Position numbers and translations under genes: made by a program
From: DATLFQ01 sp035540915
GTDB lineage: Bacteria; Actinomycetota; Acidimicrobiia; Acidimicrobiales; GCA-2861595
Reading direction: 5' to 3'
Length of the DNA stretch: 20,440 bases
Assembly (NCBI GenBank): GCA_035540915.1
Contig: DATLFQ010000128.1
Coordinates: 1-20,440, forward strand
In this document: piece by piece, positions 5,655 through 13,547 of the stretch
Layout: every line of letters starts with the position of its first letter
How positions within the stretch are numbered: the stretch's first letter is position 1
The notes under the pieces: model-generated
Told to the model about the DNA's origin: nothing
Database searches by the model: none
What the model saw: the letters and a program-made list of their open reading frames with translations, nothing else

Positions 5655-6638
5655 CTCCCGCCCGGGCGGCACGAACGAGAGGGAGACGGCGAAGTCGCCG
5701 GCGCGGTCGGTCCACCAGCGGGACATCGCCAGGCCGGCGGCGGCCAGGTCGGCCTCCACCACCGGGCGGGTGAACTTGGCGCTGATCTCGGTGGCGATCT
5801 CCTCGCCGGCGGCCAGGTCGAGCGACAGGCCGGCGCCCGGGACCGTGACCGTCTGGGCCCGCCGGCTGCGCACGTGCATCGCCATCCAGGCCTCGTCGGG
5901 GTCCCACCGGGCCACGTGCTCGAACTGGGCCAGGTCGAAGTCCGCCCCCAGCTCCCGGTTAACCACGGCGAGCACGTTGAGGTTGAAGGCGGCGGTCACG
6001 CCGGCGGCGTCGTCGTAGGCGGCCCGGAGGCGGTCGGGGTGCTTCACCAGGTCGGTGCCCAGCAGAAGGCTGTCCCCCGGTGCCATCGTGGCGACCAGCT
6101 CGGCCAGGAACTCTTTGCGGGCCAACGGTTCCAGGTTGCCGATGGTGCTTCCCAAAAAAACCACCAGCCGGCGCCCGCCCACCGGCAAGCGGTCGAGGTG
6201 GAGGTGGAAGTCCCCGACCACGCCGACCACGTGGGCGCCGGGGTACTCGTCGGCCAGCGCGGCGGTGGCGCCGTCGATGGTCGGCTGGCTGACGTCGAAT
6301 GCGACGATGCGGCGCAGCTGGCCGGTCGCAGCCATCGCGTCGAGCAGGATGCGGGTCTTCTCCGAGGTACCCGACCCGAGCTCCACGAGCGTGTCGGCGC
6401 CGCTGAGCCGGGCCACCTCGCCCGCCCGGTCGGCCAGGATCTCGGCCTCGGCCCGGGTGAGGTAGTACTCGGGCAGGCGCGTGATCTCGTCGAACAGCCG
6501 GCACCCGGCTTCGTCGTAGAACCACTTCGGCGGCAGCTGGCGGGGGCGCTCGGCGAGGCCCGCCCGCACGTCCTCACGAAGGCTTGCCTCGATGTCGCCC
6601 TCGCCCAGGTGGACCTCCAGGCGCCGGTGGGCCGTCAC
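5646..6638 (-). CDS. egtD: L-histidine N-alpha-methyltransferase (ergothioneine biosynthesis EgtD)
   Basis: Cytoplasmic SAM-dependent enzyme that trimethylates histidine to hercynine, the first step of ergothioneine synthesis. 330 residues, close to the usual size of about 320. Diagnostic segments include REDVRAGLAERPRQLPPKWF, YDEAGCRLFDEITRLPEYYL, TRAEAEIL, the SAM motif LVELGSGTSEKTRILLDAM, VVFLGSTIGN and LLLGTDLVK. The start is a GTG at 6638. The gene is the last of a long minus-strand run and follows egtC after 91 bases that hold inverted repeats. With egtB and egtC upstream the pathway assignment is secure, although egtA and egtE are not in the window. Confidence 0.96.
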   Translation of the reverse strand: MTAHRRLEVHLGEGDIEASLREDVRAGLAERPRQLPPKWFYDEAGCRLFDEITRLPEYYLTRAEAEILADRAGEVARLSGADTLVELGSGTSEKTRILLDAMAATGQLRRIVAFDVSQPTIDGATAALADEYPGAHVVGVVGDFHLHLDRLPVGGRRLVVFLGSTIGNLEPLARKEFLAELVATMAPGDSLLLGTDLVKHPDRLRAAYDDAAGVTAAFNLNVLAVVNRELGADFDLAQFEHVARWDPDEAWMAMHVRSRRAQTVTVPGAGLSLDLAAGEEIATEISAKFTRPVVEADLAAAGLAMSRWWTDRAGDFAVSLSFVPPGRESG

Positions 6639-6650
6639 AGCGCCCTCGCT

Positions 6651-6708
6651 GGGGGCTGCGCCCCCGGACCCCGTCGCCGGGCGGCGAGCTGGCCCACGGC
6701 CGCCCGGC
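6651..6708. repeat. Strong inverted repeats between egtC and egtD
   Basis: Two hairpins lie in the 91-base gap. GGGGGC (6651-6656) pairs with GCCCCC (6660-6665) around TGC. GCCGGGCGGC (6676-6685) is a perfect 10-base inverted match to GCCGCCCGGC (6699-6708) with 13 bases between. No U-rich tract follows, so these look like a processing or attenuation site, or a dispersed palindromic element, rather than a simple terminator. Confidence 0.6.
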
Positions 6709-6729
6709 CTGCTGGCTCGCTTCGGTCGC

Positions 6730-7476
6730 TCACAGCGCGGCCCACGTCAGGGACCCGGCCGTGGCCCGCACCACGCTGGCGTCGGGCACCGGCTGCCAGC
6801 CCTCGCCATCGTCGCTTGGCTCCGAGGCCACCACCGTGGCGCCGTTCACGGCCCGCCGAGCGACGAGCGAGTCGCCCAAGGCCACCGCGTACACGGCCCG
6901 GCCGTCGCCGAGCAGCACGTTCAGGCGGCTCCCCGGACCCTCGGTCGCGACGGCCTTCACCGTGGCGGCGAGCGCGTCGACCGGGTCGGCACCGCCGTCC
7001 AGCCGGTCGAGCACCATGGCGAAGAGCACCTCGCTGTCGGTCGGGCCGGCGATTCCCGCCTCCCGTCGCTCCGACAGCGACCGGCGCAGCCGGGCGGCGG
7101 CGCCGTCGCGGAACCCTGCCACGAAACCGTTGTGGGCGAACAGCCACGGCCCGTCGCCGAACGGCGGGGTGGCCGACTCCTCCACCGGGAGCGGCGGCGT
7201 GGCGCTGCGGACGGCGGCCAGCACGGCGCCGGCGGCCACCAGCCCGGCCAGGCTGGCGAAGGACCGGTCGGCCCACATGGGCCGGACCGAGCGGTAGCAG
7301 GCCGGCTCGGGACGGCGGGCGTGGTCCCACCAGCCCACCCCGAAGCCGTCGGCGTTCACCACGCCGCTGGCCTGCCGGCGGGGCGCCCACGACTGGCGCA
7401 GCAGCGAGTGCGGCGGGTCGACGAGCAACGCAGCCATGGTGACCGGCGGTCCCAGGTAGGCGGTGAAGCGGCACAT
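6730..7476 (-). CDS. egtC: Gamma-glutamyl-hercynylcysteine sulfoxide hydrolase (EgtC)
   Basis: Class II glutamine amidotransferase-like Ntn hydrolase that removes gamma-glutamate from the EgtB product in actinobacterial ergothioneine synthesis. 248 residues. The protein begins MCRFTAYLG, so Cys2 becomes the N-terminal nucleophile after Met removal. Further family segments are HSLLRQSWAPR, NADGFGVGWW, FAHNGFVAGF, TDSEVLFAMVLDRL and ATEGPGSRLNVLLGDG. The ATG at 7476 is fixed by the need for Cys at position 2; a longer open frame runs upstream antisense-free within egtB and is a shadow. It begins 2 bases after the egtB stop, so translation is probably coupled. Confidence 0.96.
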   Translation of the reverse strand: MCRFTAYLGPPVTMAALLVDPPHSLLRQSWAPRRQASGVVNADGFGVGWWDHARRPEPACYRSVRPMWADRSFASLAGLVAAGAVLAAVRSATPPLPVEESATPPFGDGPWLFAHNGFVAGFRDGAAARLRRSLSERREAGIAGPTDSEVLFAMVLDRLDGGADPVDALAATVKAVATEGPGSRLNVLLGDGRAVYAVALGDSLVARRAVNGATVVASEPSDDGEGWQPVPDASVVRATAGSLTWAAL

Positions 7477-7478
7477 GG

Positions 7479-8789
7479 CTAGGCGGCGTCGCGGGCGCAA
7501 CGGAACCCGCTGAAGATCTGGCGGCGGATGGCGAAGTCCCAGTTGCGGAACGTGGGCCGGGCGGCCACCGGCGCCGTCGCCCAGGAACCGCCCCGCAGCA
7601 CCTTGTAGCCGCTGCCGAAGAAGACCTCGGAGTACTCGCGGTAGGGGAACGTGCGAAAGCCGGGATAGGCCTCGAAATCCGACGACGTCCACTCCCACAC
7701 GTCGCCCAGCATCTGGTGGCAGCCCCGGGCGCTCATCCCGGCGGGGTAGGCACCCACGGGGGCCGGGCCGTCGCTGCGCTGGCCCAGGTTGGCGTGCGCC
7801 AGCCCGGGCGGGTCGTCGCCCCACGGGTGGCGGCGCTTGGCGCCGTCGAGGCCCACAGAAGCCGCCACCTCCCACTCGAACTCGGTGGGCAGGCGGCGTC
7901 CCAGGAAGCGGGCGCAGGCATCGGCCTCGTGCCAGGAGACGTGCTGGACCGGCTCCTCGAGCGGGAGGTCGATCCGCCGCCCGAAGCGCAGGACCGACCA
8001 CGCCCCGCCGCCTTCGTCCCGCCAGAACAGCGGCGCGCTGGCGCCCTCCCGGCGGCACCAGGCCCATCCCTCCTCGCTCCACCAGCGCTGCTCCCGGTAG
8101 CCGCCCGCCTCGACGAAGTCGAGGTAGCGCCGGCAGGTCACCGGCGTGGCGTCGATGCGGAACGCGGCCAGCTCGACGGCATGGGCCGGCCGCTCGTTGT
8201 CGTAGGCCCACCGGTCGAGGTCGGTGCCGATCGGATAGGTCCCGGCCGGGACCAGCACCTCGTCGGGCCTCACCGGCTGCCCGGGTGGCGGCGGCGCCGC
8301 CCCCTCGAGCGCCGGCGCGCCCTCTCCCATGAGCTGGCGGGTGGCCAGCATCGTCTCGTCGTGCTGGTGCTCGTGCTGGGCCACCATGCCGTACACGAAG
8401 GCGCCGTCCAGCAGCGGCTCGGCGGGGCCCAGGTCGGCCCGGTCCAGCAGTTCGAGGGCGGCGTCGCGCACCGCCTCGGCGTAGGCCCGGGCCTCGGCCG
8501 GGCCGAGGAACGGCAGCGAGGGCCGGGTCGGACGCGGGTGGCGGAAGGCGTCGTAGACGTCGTCCAAATCGTGGCGGCCGGCGCCGGGAGCCACCCCGCC
8601 CAACGCCCGCACCAGCCACTGCTCCTCGTAGTTGGCAACGTGGCCGAGGTCCCAGGCCAGGGGGGCCATGAGCGGCGAGTGCTGGCGCCGCTGGTCCAGG
8701 TCGCTCAGCGGGTCGAGCAGGGCCAGCGAGCGACGGCGCGCCGCCGCCAACTCGCGCTGGACCACGGCCTTGTCGTCCAAGCGGGTCAC
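7479..8789 (-). CDS. egtB: Hercynine oxygenase / ergothioneine sulfoxide synthase (EgtB)
   Basis: Non-haem iron(II) enzyme that joins hercynine to a thiol substrate with oxygen, forming the C-S bond. In the presence of EgtC the substrate is expected to be gamma-glutamylcysteine. 436 residues from the GTG at 8789, which overlaps the sdhD stop (GTGA). The N-terminal DinB-like domain carries the iron ligands: His50 in WDLGHVANYEEQW, and the HxxxHxE motif HEHQHDE at 139-145. The C-terminal formylglycine-generating-like domain shows VPAGTYPIGTD, PVTCRRYLDF, VSWHEADACARFLGRRLPTE, GDVWEWTSSDF and LRGGSW. A longer frame to 9107 overlaps sdhD and has no domain content, so the internal GTG is preferred. 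Confidence 0.96.
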   Translation of the reverse strand: MTRLDDKAVVQRELAAARRRSLALLDPLSDLDQRRQHSPLMAPLAWDLGHVANYEEQWLVRALGGVAPGAGRHDLDDVYDAFRHPRPTRPSLPFLGPAEARAYAEAVRDAALELLDRADLGPAEPLLDGAFVYGMVAQHEHQHDETMLATRQLMGEGAPALEGAAPPPPGQPVRPDEVLVPAGTYPIGTDLDRWAYDNERPAHAVELAAFRIDATPVTCRRYLDFVEAGGYREQRWWSEEGWAWCRREGASAPLFWRDEGGGAWSVLRFGRRIDLPLEEPVQHVSWHEADACARFLGRRLPTEFEWEVAASVGLDGAKRRHPWGDDPPGLAHANLGQRSDGPAPVGAYPAGMSARGCHQMLGDVWEWTSSDFEAYPGFRTFPYREYSEVFFGSGYKVLRGGSWATAPVAARPTFRNWDFAIRRQIFSGFRCARDAA

Positions 8790-9160
8790 GGCGAGCCGAA
8801 GGTGAGAATGGTGAGCGTCCCCAGCCCGAACAGCGCGCCCGACAGCGAGTACAGGACCGCCTTGGTGGTGGTCCGGGCCCGCGGCGACCGCACGTAGTCG
8901 TCGATGATCCAGCGCAGCCCGTTGAGCCCGTGCAGCAGGGCCAGGGCCAGCAGCACCCAGTCGAACAGCCGCCACAGCGGGTTCTCCCAACGCTCGGCCA
9001 CGAACCGGGCGTCGGTCTCGGTGACGTCGTTGAGGATGTGGGTGATGGCGAAGTGCAGGAGGGCCAGGAACAGCAGTACCAGGCCCGAGACCCGCATGAA
9101 GAACCACGACCAGGCCTCGAAGCCCTGCCTGCGCCGGGGCTGCAGCGAGGTGGTCGTCAC
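8786..9160 (-). CDS. sdhD: Succinate dehydrogenase membrane anchor subunit (SdhD-like)
   Basis: 124 residues with three membrane helices (near 20-42, 66-88 and 100-122). This is the normal plan of the small anchor subunit of complex II, which binds haem b and quinone in the membrane. Family features are WFFMRVSGLVLLFLALLHF with the Arg-x-Ser quinone-site pair (Arg23, Ser25), His36/His41, LLHGLNGLRWIIDDYV with His77, and the Asp-Tyr pair at 88-89. The GTG at 9160 overlaps the sdhC stop, and the stop overlaps the egtB GTG. The usual sdhA and sdhB genes do not follow, so the catalytic subunits must be encoded elsewhere. Confidence 0.88.
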   Translation of the reverse strand: MTTTSLQPRRRQGFEAWSWFFMRVSGLVLLFLALLHFAITHILNDVTETDARFVAERWENPLWRLFDWVLLALALLHGLNGLRWIIDDYVRSPRARTTTKAVLYSLSGALFGLGTLTILTFGSP

Positions 9161-9540
9161 GAGAACACCCGCCCGTCGAGGAAGGGCTTCATGATGACGT
9201 AGCCGCCGGCGAGGGTGAGCACGGACGACACCACCACCACCGTCTTCAGCATCGCCTTCTCGTTACGGATGGCGCCCGGGAAGAAGTCGACCAGCACGAT
9301 GCGCAGGCCGTTGAAGGCGTGGAAGACCAGGGCGAAGAGCAGGCCCACCTCGAACAGCCGGAGCAGCACGTTGCCGTAGAGGTCGTGGACCTGGTCGTAC
9401 AGCTCGGGCCGAGCCACCAGGGACACGTCCACGATGTGCAGGAGCAGGAAGCAGAACACCAGGAAACCGGTCACCCGGTGCACCACGAACGCCCACTGCC
9501 CCGACCGGCCCCGGTAGACCGTCCCGCGGGAGCGGCTCAC
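9157..9540 (-). CDS. sdhC: Succinate dehydrogenase cytochrome b556 subunit (SdhC-like)
   Basis: 127 residues from a GTG at 9540 that overlaps the stop of the small ORF upstream (GTGA). A longer start at 9576 would run inside that ORF and adds only a polar, Pro/Arg-rich tail. The protein opens with the SdhC signature SGQWAFVVHRVTGFLVFCFL (His21, then Leu-rich helix with His35) and has FHAFNGLRIVLVDF (His74), the conserved haem-binding helix. Three membrane helices are visible. It forms the quinone- and haem-binding membrane part of complex II together with SdhD. The upstream neighbours are a 43-aa membrane protein and a YibE/F protein. Confidence 0.88.
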   Translation of the reverse strand: MSRSRGTVYRGRSGQWAFVVHRVTGFLVFCFLLLHIVDVSLVARPELYDQVHDLYGNVLLRLFEVGLLFALVFHAFNGLRIVLVDFFPGAIRNEKAMLKTVVVVSSVLTLAGGYVIMKPFLDGRVFS

Positions 9541-9668
9541 CGGCGGCGCCGCTTCACGACCCAGCGGTCGGCCCACATGGTGGACGAGACGACGTAGGCG
9601 CCGAAGGCGGTCACGGCGAGGGTCACCGCACCCAGGGCCACGGCGAACAGCACCTGGGCCGTCGTCAC
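9537..9668 (-). CDS. 43-aa single-helix membrane protein upstream of sdhC
   Basis: A short frame from the GTG at 9668 to TGA at 9539-9537. It reads VTTAQVLFAVALGAVTLAV then a polar end finishing DRWVVKRRR, so one membrane helix with a basic C-terminus on the cytoplasmic side. It starts 4 bases after the YibE/F stop, and its stop overlaps the sdhC GTG, so it is wedged exactly between two genes and very likely translated. It could be an accessory single-helix subunit of succinate dehydrogenase; small extra subunits of mycobacterial complex II are known. No similarity can be shown by eye, so the assignment is contextual only. Confidence 0.65.
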   Translation of the reverse strand: MTTAQVLFAVALGAVTLAVTAFGAYVVSSTMWADRWVVKRRRR

Positions 9669-9672
9669 CCCG

Positions 9673-10863
9673 TCACGCTACCGCCGTGTTCGCCGTCCTC
9701 CGGCCCGCCGCCACCACGGCGGCCAGGGCGGTGGTGATCGGCACCGCCGCCACCAGGCCGATGCTCCCCACCAGCGTGCGGACCACCTCCACCGCGATGA
9801 CCTCGCCGGTCAGCACGTCGCCCACCGGCTGGTTGGCCTCGACCAGCAGGATGAGCAGGGGCAGGGAGGCCCCGGCGTAGGCGAGCACGAGCGTGTTCAC
9901 CGTCGAGGCGATGTGGTCCCGCCCGATGCGCAGGGCCGAGCGGTACAGGTCCCGGGCGCCGAGGGCCGGGTTGGCCTGGTGCAGCTCCCACACCGCCGAC
10001 GCCTGGGTCACGGTCACGTCGTCGAGGACGCCGAGCGAGCCGATGACGATGCCGCCGAGCAGCAGGCCCTGCAGGTTGATGGTGGACGACGCCGCCTGCA
10101 GGAACGAGGCCTCCTCCGAGGCCAGCCCGCTGAAGCTGGAGGCGGCCACGAAGACGGCGGCCAGCACGCCGATGAGGGCCAGGCTGGCCAGGGTGCCGAC
10201 CACCGCGGTGCTGGTCTGCAGGTTGACGCCGTGGGCCAGGTACAGGTTGACCAGCAGGATGGCGGCGGCGCCGACCACGGCCACCGCCACCGGCCTGCGC
10301 CCCTCCAGGATGGCGGGCAGGACGAACGCCAGCAGCACGCCCAGGCTGACGCCGAGGCCGACCAGCGCCCGCACCCCCCGAAGGCGGGCCAGGGCCACGA
10401 CGGCGACGACGAAGAGCACGGCCAGGACCACCAGCGGGGTGCGGCGCTGGAAGTCGGCCACGTAGTACTGGGCGCCGGGCGGCGACTCGGGGGTGAAGCC
10501 GACCACGATCCGGTCGCCCGTCTCGATCGTGGGCGCCCCGCCCCCCTGGCTGTTCTCGATGACGACGCTGGTGCCCCGGTCCGGCCCGCTGTCCAGCTCG
10601 ACGGTCAGGGCGACGCAGCGCACGTCGTCGGCGGCGACGGTCCCCGCGCAGGGCTGCACGTCGACGGCCTGGACCTGCGCGTCGAGCAGGTCGGCCGGCG
10701 GCCCCAGGAACCGGGCCAGGCCGGTGCCGCCGCCGCTCGGCCACAGGACGAACAGCCCGACCACGGTGGCGGCGGCGGCCGCCGCGATGACGGCCAGCAG
10801 CACCCGGTGACCGGGCTCGGCGGCGGCCAGCCCGGCCGGCGGCCACCGCGCCGGCCGGCTCAC
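9673..10863 (-). CDS. YibE/F-like family multi-pass membrane protein
   Basis: 396 residues from the GTG at 10863, which overlaps the serS stop (GTGA). There is one N-terminal helix, an extracytoplasmic domain of about 110 residues with two cysteines (VQPCAG, DVRCVAL), then about seven more helices. The family hallmark is GGIVIGSLGVLDDVTVTQAS, followed by VWELHQANP, DHIASTVNTLVLAYAGASLP and a final helix IGLVAAVPITTALAA. The YibE/F family is widespread in actinobacteria and firmicutes; its transport or other role is not established. Sitting between serS and sdhC in a fully coupled run gives no clear hint. Confidence 0.9.
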   Translation of the reverse strand: MSRPARWPPAGLAAAEPGHRVLLAVIAAAAAATVVGLFVLWPSGGGTGLARFLGPPADLLDAQVQAVDVQPCAGTVAADDVRCVALTVELDSGPDRGTSVVIENSQGGGAPTIETGDRIVVGFTPESPPGAQYYVADFQRRTPLVVLAVLFVVAVVALARLRGVRALVGLGVSLGVLLAFVLPAILEGRRPVAVAVVGAAAILLVNLYLAHGVNLQTSTAVVGTLASLALIGVLAAVFVAASSFSGLASEEASFLQAASSTINLQGLLLGGIVIGSLGVLDDVTVTQASAVWELHQANPALGARDLYRSALRIGRDHIASTVNTLVLAYAGASLPLLILLVEANQPVGDVLTGEVIAVEVVRTLVGSIGLVAAVPITTALAAVVAAGRRTANTAVA

Positions 10864-12152
10864 CGACCCGGGACCGGGATCACCTCGGCGCCGCGAAGGT
10901 AGGGGCGCAACGCGGGGGGCAGCAGCACCGAGCCGTCGGGCCGCCGGTTGGTCTCCACGACGGCGGCCCAGACCCGGGGCACGGCCAGCGCCGAGCCGTT
11001 GAGGGTGTGGACCAGCGCAGTGCCCTTGCCGGCCGCTGGGCGGTAGCGGATGTTGGCCCGGCGGGCCTGGTAGTCGGTGAACCACGACACCGACGACACC
11101 TCCAGCCACTGGTCGCACCCGGGGGCGTAGACCTCCAGGTCGTACTGGCGGGCGTGGCTCTGGCCGAGGTCCCCCGTGCAGATGTCCAGCAGCCGGTAGG
11201 CCAGGCCCAGCTCCACGAGCACCGCCTCGGCCCGGGCCAGCAACTCGGCGTGCAGGTCGGCGGCCTGGGCCGGCGTGGTGAAGGCCAGGATCTCGACCTT
11301 GTCGAACTCGTGCAGCCGCAGCAGGCCGCGGGTGTCACGCCCGGCCGAGCCGGCCTCCCGGCGGTAGCAGGGGCTGTAGGCCATGAGCCGCACGGGCAGG
11401 TCGGCCTCGTCGTAGACCTGGTCGCGCCCGATCGAGGTGAGCGGCACCTCGGCCGTCGGGATGGCCCACAGGTCGTCGCGCTCGAGCTGGTACGCGTCGT
11501 CGGCGAACTTGGGGAGCTGGCCGGTGGCGGTGAGCGTGTCGGTGCGAACCAGCGTCGGCGGGCGCACCTCCTCGAAGGCGTCGGCGTTGCGGTCCAGGGC
11601 GAGCTGGCACAGCGCCCGGTTCAGGGCGGCCCCCAGGCCGCGGTAGAGGGCGAACATCGACCCGGAGATGCGGGCCGCCGCCTCGAAGTCCAAGATGCCC
11701 AGCTGGGTGCCGATCTCCCAGTGGGGAACCCGCTGGTGGGCGGGGTAGCCGGCCGGGTCCGGCCCCTCGGTGCGCACCACCACGTTCGCCTCGGGGCCGG
11801 GACCGTCGGGCGCCTCGGGCGAGGGCAGATTGGGAAGCCGCAGCAGCAGGTCGGCCAGGTCGGCGTCCACCTCCTGGGCCTGCGCCTCCACCGCCCGGCC
11901 CCGGTCGCCGAGATCGCGGCTGCGGGCGGTCACCTCGTCGGCCCGGGCGCCGTCGCCGGCGCGGCGGGCCTCGGCCACGTCCCTGGACGCGGCGTTCACC
12001 TGCGCCCGCAGTTCGTCGCGCGCCGCGTGCAGCTCCCGGCGCCGGGCGTCCAGGGCCACCGCCCGGTCGACCTCGGCGTCGGCCACGCCCTTGCGCCGCA
12101 GGGCCGCCTTCACCGCCTCGGGCTCGTTCCGGAGCAGCCGCACGTCGATCAT
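10860..12152 (-). CDS. serS: Serine--tRNA ligase
   Basis: Class II aminoacyl-tRNA synthetase that charges tRNA-Ser with serine; where selenocysteine is used, this enzyme also charges tRNA-Sec. 430 residues, normal size. The N-terminal coiled-coil arm (about 25-105) binds the long variable arm of the tRNA. Catalytic segments are IPTAEVPLT (TxE motif), motif 2 YSPCYRREAGSAGRDTRGLL with RLHEFDKVE, WLEVSSVSWFTDYQARR and motif 3 NGSALAVPRVWAAVVE. It begins with ATG at 12152 overlapping the tlpA-like stop (ATGA). A housekeeping gene inside an oxidase-assembly run is unusual but its motifs are intact. Confidence 0.98.
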   Translation of the reverse strand: MIDVRLLRNEPEAVKAALRRKGVADAEVDRAVALDARRRELHAARDELRAQVNAASRDVAEARRAGDGARADEVTARSRDLGDRGRAVEAQAQEVDADLADLLLRLPNLPSPEAPDGPGPEANVVVRTEGPDPAGYPAHQRVPHWEIGTQLGILDFEAAARISGSMFALYRGLGAALNRALCQLALDRNADAFEEVRPPTLVRTDTLTATGQLPKFADDAYQLERDDLWAIPTAEVPLTSIGRDQVYDEADLPVRLMAYSPCYRREAGSAGRDTRGLLRLHEFDKVEILAFTTPAQAADLHAELLARAEAVLVELGLAYRLLDICTGDLGQSHARQYDLEVYAPGCDQWLEVSSVSWFTDYQARRANIRYRPAAGKGTALVHTLNGSALAVPRVWAAVVETNRRPDGSVLLPPALRPYLRGAEVIPVPGR

Positions 12153-12664
12153 GGTCCGCCGACCGTAACGGCCGCGACGAGGGTGTCAAGGTCGTCGGCC
12201 CGCAGCTCGCCGACGTGGCGCGAGACGAGGCGGCCGTCGGGGGAGATGGCCAGGGTCACGGGCAGGCCGGGGCGCAGTCGGACGCCGTAGGCGTCGGCGA
12301 TGTCGCCGTCGGGGTCGACCAGCCCGGGCCAGGTGGCGCCCTGGTCGGCCATGAAGTCGGCGGCGGCCGAGCGGCTGTCCTGGAAGACGACGCCGAGGAC
12401 GTCGGCCCGGCCGGCCTCCTCGACCTGCTTCAGCAGCGGGAACTCGCGGCGGCACGGGACGCACCACGACGCCCAGAAGTTGAGCAGCACGGGCCGGCCC
12501 TCGAAGTCGGCCAGACGGACGGGCCGGCCCTGCAGGTCGAAGGTGGCGAAGCCGGGGGCCCGCTGGCCGAGCACCTCGTCGTCGCCGACCGGGCGGAGGG
12601 CCAGAACCGCGACGGCCAGCACGGCCACCACTGCGCCGCCCACCGCCAGGCGGCGGCGGGTCAC
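12149..12664 (-). CDS. TlpA/ResA-like membrane-anchored thiol-disulfide oxidoreductase
   Basis: 171 residues. An N-terminal anchor (RRRLAVGGAVVAVLAVAVLAL) places a thioredoxin domain outside the membrane. The active site WCVPC (Cys68, Cys71) sits in LLNFWASWCVPCRREFPLLK, and the cis-proline loop is GLPVTLAISPDGR. Such proteins reduce cytochrome c haem-site cysteines or the CuA cysteines of oxidase subunit II. Location directly after ctaG and in the run with a cytochrome c-tailed subunit II fits that job. The GTG at 12664 overlaps the ctaG stop, and its own stop overlaps serS. Confidence 0.92.
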   Translation of the reverse strand: MTRRRLAVGGAVVAVLAVAVLALRPVGDDEVLGQRAPGFATFDLQGRPVRLADFEGRPVLLNFWASWCVPCRREFPLLKQVEEAGRADVLGVVFQDSRSAAADFMADQGATWPGLVDPDGDIADAYGVRLRPGLPVTLAISPDGRLVSRHVGELRADDLDTLVAAVTVGGP

Positions 12665-13536
12665 TCCGGCGGCCCCCCCGGCGACCGGGCCAGCTCGCGC
12701 TCCACGTCATCCCACGTCAGCACGTCGCCCGAGGTGTCCCGGGAGTCGGCGGCGTACCACCGGAAGAACATCACCACGATCACGCCCCAAAGCAGCAGCC
12801 CGGCGTAGATCTTCATCAGCGCGCCGGCCAGCTGCTGGTCCTCCACCGCCGTCATGGCGAAGGGCCGCGGCACGGTGGCGTAGAAGCGGTACAGGACGCC
12901 CTCCCCGAAGGTGAGGAAGGCGGCCGGGACCGTCGGGATGACCGATTGCAGGAACAGGTACAGCATCCGGCTGCCGGGCGTCATCGTCGGCAGCGACCGG
13001 ATGCGGTTCAGGACGGGGAACCACATCAGCAGGGCCGTCGAGAAGATGACCACGTGGACCAGCAGGTGGACGACGTGGGACTCCAGCGCGGTGTTGACCA
13101 CGACCGGCCAGTGGGCCAGCACGGTGACCACGTTGAACAGCACGCCGGCGGCCAACGGGCGGGTCAGGCGGGCGAACCCGGCCCGCCGCCGGCCGGTGCC
13201 CAGGATCCGCTCGATCATCCAGTCCGGCGTGCCCAGCAGCAGGAGCGGCGCCGCCACGAGGGTGAAGCCGATGTGCTGGAACATGTGCACGCTGAACAGG
13301 TAGTGCTCGCCGATGTCGTGCACGGGCCAGTCGGAGTGGACCCACACGGCCAGCAGTCCCAGGCTGAACAAGGTGACCTGGCGCCGCGAGACGGCCGGCC
13401 GGCCCGGGGCCGCGTAGCGGGGGCCGAGGCGGCGCACCGCGGACCAGTAGCCGCCGCCCAGGGCGGCCACCAGCAACCACACGTCGGGGTGGGCGTGCCA
13501 GGCCCACGGCGACCCCCCGAGGGCGCCCAGCACCAT
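12661..13536 (-). CDS. ctaG: Cytochrome c oxidase assembly protein, caa3-type CtaG family
   Basis: Multi-pass membrane protein of the caa3_CtaG family, needed for assembly and copper loading of caa3 oxidases. About 291 residues with roughly seven helices. Conserved segments include SVHMFQHIGFTLVAAPLLLL with paired histidines, GTPDWMIERIL, HLLVHVVIFSTALLMWFPVL, LYLFLQSVIPTVPAAFLTF and DQQLAGALMKIYAGLLLWG. The ATG at 13536 overlaps the stop of a 26-codon mini-ORF (TGATG). An upstream in-frame GTG at 13548 would add four residues; neither start has a clear Shine-Dalgarno site, so translation may depend on coupling. The tlpA-like gene follows by a 4-nt overlap. Confidence 0.93.
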   Translation of the reverse strand: MVLGALGGSPWAWHAHPDVWLLVAALGGGYWSAVRRLGPRYAAPGRPAVSRRQVTLFSLGLLAVWVHSDWPVHDIGEHYLFSVHMFQHIGFTLVAAPLLLLGTPDWMIERILGTGRRRAGFARLTRPLAAGVLFNVVTVLAHWPVVVNTALESHVVHLLVHVVIFSTALLMWFPVLNRIRSLPTMTPGSRMLYLFLQSVIPTVPAAFLTFGEGVLYRFYATVPRPFAMTAVEDQQLAGALMKIYAGLLLWGVIVVMFFRWYAADSRDTSGDVLTWDDVERELARSPGGPPE

Positions 13537-13547
13537 CAGACCGCGCA

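Noticed and set aside
5874..7482. Long plus-strand frames opposite egtD and egtC
   Set aside because: Composition is low-complexity Arg/Pro/Gly, and the minus strand carries complete enzyme motifs.
9577..9668. Longer sdhC start at 9576
   Set aside because: The extra residues lie inside the coupled 43-aa ORF and are unlike SdhC N-termini; the GTG at 9540 gives a GTGA overlap.
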